DNA of 6,916 nt from an uncultured Cryptobacterium sp. (GTDB lineage: Bacteria; Actinomycetota; Coriobacteriia; Coriobacteriales; Eggerthellaceae), in contig USIG01000094.1 in the NCBI GenBank assembly GCA_900554685.1, positions 1 through 6,916 on the forward strand. The letters are read 5' to 3'. Positions within the stretch are counted from its first letter, which is position 1. Every line of letters begins with the position of its first letter. Positions 5,356-6,916 of the stretch are shown here, piece after piece. Below the pieces are notes generated by a model that was not told the origin of the DNA, did no database searches, and saw only the letters and a program-made list of their open reading frames with translations. A program made the position numbers and the translations under genes.

Positions 5356-6339
5356 ATGGCAAGTTACTTCCAAGAAATTGACCCTACCCAATTCAAGCGT
5401 TACTGGCTCGATGTTCCTTACGCCGATCATGACGAGCGTCAGAAACTAGACCTTTGGCTTCCCGATGAGGGTGATGGTCCGTTCCCGCTTATCGTATTCG
5501 TCCATGGCGGCGGCTGGGTCGGCGGCGATAAGCGCGAGAATACAATGCCTGGAGCATTTAAGGTAATGTCGCAAGGCTATGCTCTCGCATGTATCGAATA
5601 TCGCATCGCACCGGCAGCAGTATGGCCCGATCCGCTCTATGATGTGCGTGCCGCGATTCGTTTCTTACGCGCCCATGCAGATGAGTTCAATATCAAAACC
5701 GACAAAATTGCCGCATGGGGCAATTCCGCTGGCGGTCACATCCTCAACATGGTTGCTGCCCTAGGTGGACGTCCCATTATGAAAGGCGCAAAGCTTGGCT
5801 ATCCTGAGGTAGACGATTCTATCCAGTGCTTGGTAAATCTCTATTCACCAAGCGATATGTATCAGGTCGACCTATGTAACCGTCTGAGCGAAGATGCGGT
5901 AAAAGACGCAACAGGTGGTACCGACACCGCAGATGATGCAGGCGAAGGCATGAAGTTTCCTCATAACCTCATCATGGGCTTCAAAAACAGCCGCAATCGC
6001 GAAGCTGCAGCATTTGGTAGCCCCATTAACTTTGTAACCAAGGATTTTCCTCCTGCCTTCTTTATGCATGGCATTCAGGACCCTATCGTTCCTTACACCC
6101 AATCGGTTGCCATGATGAATATGATTAACGAAACCTGTGGCGAGCAGCGCGCAACTATTAAGTTGTTCCCCGAAGCAACCCACGGCGATCCCGTTATGAA
6201 AACCGATGAAGCAGTAAACGAAATTCTTGACTTTATTGATAGCGTTTTATGGGATGGCCCTCACGCTCGCACTGAACTTCCAAAAGAGATTCGCACGGTT
6301 CAGAGCACCTCTGCAACAAGCGACGCTTTTGAAAACTAA
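5356..6339 (+). CDS. alpha/beta-hydrolase, BD-FAE/HSL-like esterase
   Basis: This 327-residue enzyme probably hydrolyses carboxylic esters. The oxyanion-hole motif HGGGW is at 50-54. The nucleophile elbow GNSAG (122-126) places Ser124 as catalytic. Asp242 (in QDPIVPY) and His276 (in ATHGDP) complete the triad at the expected spacing. RIAPAAVWPDPLYDVRAAIRF-type sequence (83-103) is typical of the BD-FAE and hormone-sensitive-lipase-like branches, whose members include acyl-xylan and feruloyl esterases. No signal peptide is present, so it acts in the cytoplasm, on substrates imported or made inside the cell. Residues about 180-215 form an insertion before the Asp that may shape the lid. The last 25 residues or so look disordered. 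AAAGGGG, five bases before the ATG, supports the start. An MFS carrier gene begins 30 bp after the stop on the same strand, so they are probably co-transcribed, and the carrier may import the ester or export the products. The exact substrate cannot be read from the sequence. Confidence 0.88.
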   Translation: MASYFQEIDPTQFKRYWLDVPYADHDERQKLDLWLPDEGDGPFPLIVFVHGGGWVGGDKRENTMPGAFKVMSQGYALACIEYRIAPAAVWPDPLYDVRAAIRFLRAHADEFNIKTDKIAAWGNSAGGHILNMVAALGGRPIMKGAKLGYPEVDDSIQCLVNLYSPSDMYQVDLCNRLSEDAVKDATGGTDTADDAGEGMKFPHNLIMGFKNSRNREAAAFGSPINFVTKDFPPAFFMHGIQDPIVPYTQSVAMMNMINETCGEQRATIKLFPEATHGDPVMKTDEAVNEILDFIDSVLWDGPHARTELPKEIRTVQSTSATSDAFEN

Positions 6340-6369
6340 TTTACGTAATATATGTTAGGAGTGATTTGA

Positions 6370-6909
6370 ATGGCTCAATCCACCAAATCAAACCTTGTGG
6401 AGAAGGGCTTCGGTAGCTACTTCCCCATCATTTTGGCTCTCTGCGTTATTTTGGGTTTGCCTTCAGCAATGCTCATTAACACCGCAAGTATTTTCTATGA
6501 GCCCATCGCAAACGATATCGCAGGTGGTACACAAAACCTTGCAATGGTTTCTGCCTGGATGTCTTTATGCCTGCTTTCCTGCGCACTTTTTTCACCCATC
6601 ATTGGTCGTTGGATGGAAAAATACGATATTCGAATTTTGATGGTTGTTTCTATCCTTGTTGAAGTCGTAGCTTTCCTTATCTTTTCCGTAGCTACCGCAC
6701 CTTGGCAATTATGGATCGTTGGCTTTGTTTGCGGTATTCCAAACACCATCTTGATGGGTATGTCGGCTTCAGTTTTGATCAATCGTTGGTTCCGTCGTCA
6801 TGTTGGCCTTTTGATCGGTATCTGCACCGCATTTGCTGGTCTTGGTGCTGCAATCTTTCTGGTAATTGGCCAGGCTATCATGGCTGCTGTTGGTTGGCGT
6901 TTTACCTAG
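6370..6909 (+). CDS. MFS transporter, N-terminal part cut by an in-frame stop
   Basis: This codes for the first 179 residues of a major facilitator carrier, a family usually about 400 or more residues with 12 helices. Helices are visible at about 18-38, 57-77, 88-108, 113-136 and 145-168. GRWMEKYDIR (79-88) is the family's motif A in the loop between helices 2 and 3. NRWFRRHVGLLIG (138-150) and GWR (175-177) resemble the monocarboxylate/OFA (oxalate-formate antiporter-like) branch. An in-frame TAG at 6907-6909 follows GWRFT, at the point where relatives typically carry an aromatic residue and enter helix 6, so the product would be a non-functional half domain. Only seven bases follow, so a pseudogene, a sequencing error or a frameshifted continuation cannot be told apart here. 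AGGAG (6357-6361), eight bases before the ATG, supports the start. It follows the esterase gene by 30 bp, probably in one operon, suggesting transport of an organic-acid-like compound related to the esterase's substrate or product. Confidence 0.8.
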   Translation: MAQSTKSNLVEKGFGSYFPIILALCVILGLPSAMLINTASIFYEPIANDIAGGTQNLAMVSAWMSLCLLSCALFSPIIGRWMEKYDIRILMVVSILVEVVAFLIFSVATAPWQLWIVGFVCGIPNTILMGMSASVLINRWFRRHVGLLIGICTAFAGLGAAIFLVIGQAIMAAVGWRFT

Positions 6910-6916
6910 GATGTTT

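Noticed and set aside
5872..6183. 103-codon minus-strand frame inside the esterase gene
   Set aside because: It overlaps the catalytic region of a well-supported gene and has no independent coding signal.

Overview
This window reads as accessory chromosomal DNA of a moderate- to low-GC Gram-positive-type bacterium. A fused ABC ATPase/permease with a very large extracytoplasmic region, a DUF6125-like protein, a BD-FAE-type esterase and an MCT/OFA-like MFS carrier together suggest a gut or oral Coriobacteriia (Eggerthellales/Atopobiaceae-like). A Firmicutes host cannot be excluded. The taxon is inferred from gene style only; there is no marker gene.

Layout. Positions 1-169 (minus) hold the N-terminal end of a DUF6125-like gene that runs off the left edge, with a long AT-rich inverted repeat just upstream of its ribosome binding site. 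Positions 351-884 (minus) encode a four-helix membrane protein of unknown function. It is divergent from a TetR-family regulator (1039-1608, plus). The gap between them carries two perfect 13-bp palindromes (TGAAC-N3-GTTCA) directly downstream of a -10-like box for the membrane gene, and a wider inverted pair of the same half-site just before the regulator's ribosome binding site. This is a self-contained regulator/operator/target layout. A strong hairpin terminator (1617-1655) separates the regulator from the convergent ABC transporter gene.

Positions 1676-4957 (minus) encode a 1093-residue MacB-topology ABC transporter. The ATPase is followed by one membrane helix, about 665 extracytoplasmic residues, and three more helices. 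The extracytoplasmic part holds a repeated hydrophobic-Asp region and a Gln/Met-rich helical stretch flanked by two copies of the same motif. It is the most unusual protein in the window.

Positions 4958-5355 form a roughly 400-bp intergenic region between divergent genes, rich in short palindromes and repeats. To its right lies a probable two-gene operon on the plus strand: a cytoplasmic alpha/beta-hydrolase (5356-6339) and, 30 bp later, an MFS carrier (6370-6909). An esterase next to a carrier suggests handling of a small ester and transport of it or its products. The MFS reading frame stops at residue 179, just after the GWR motif near the end of the fifth helix, so it looks cut by a nonsense codon, with only seven bases left in the window.
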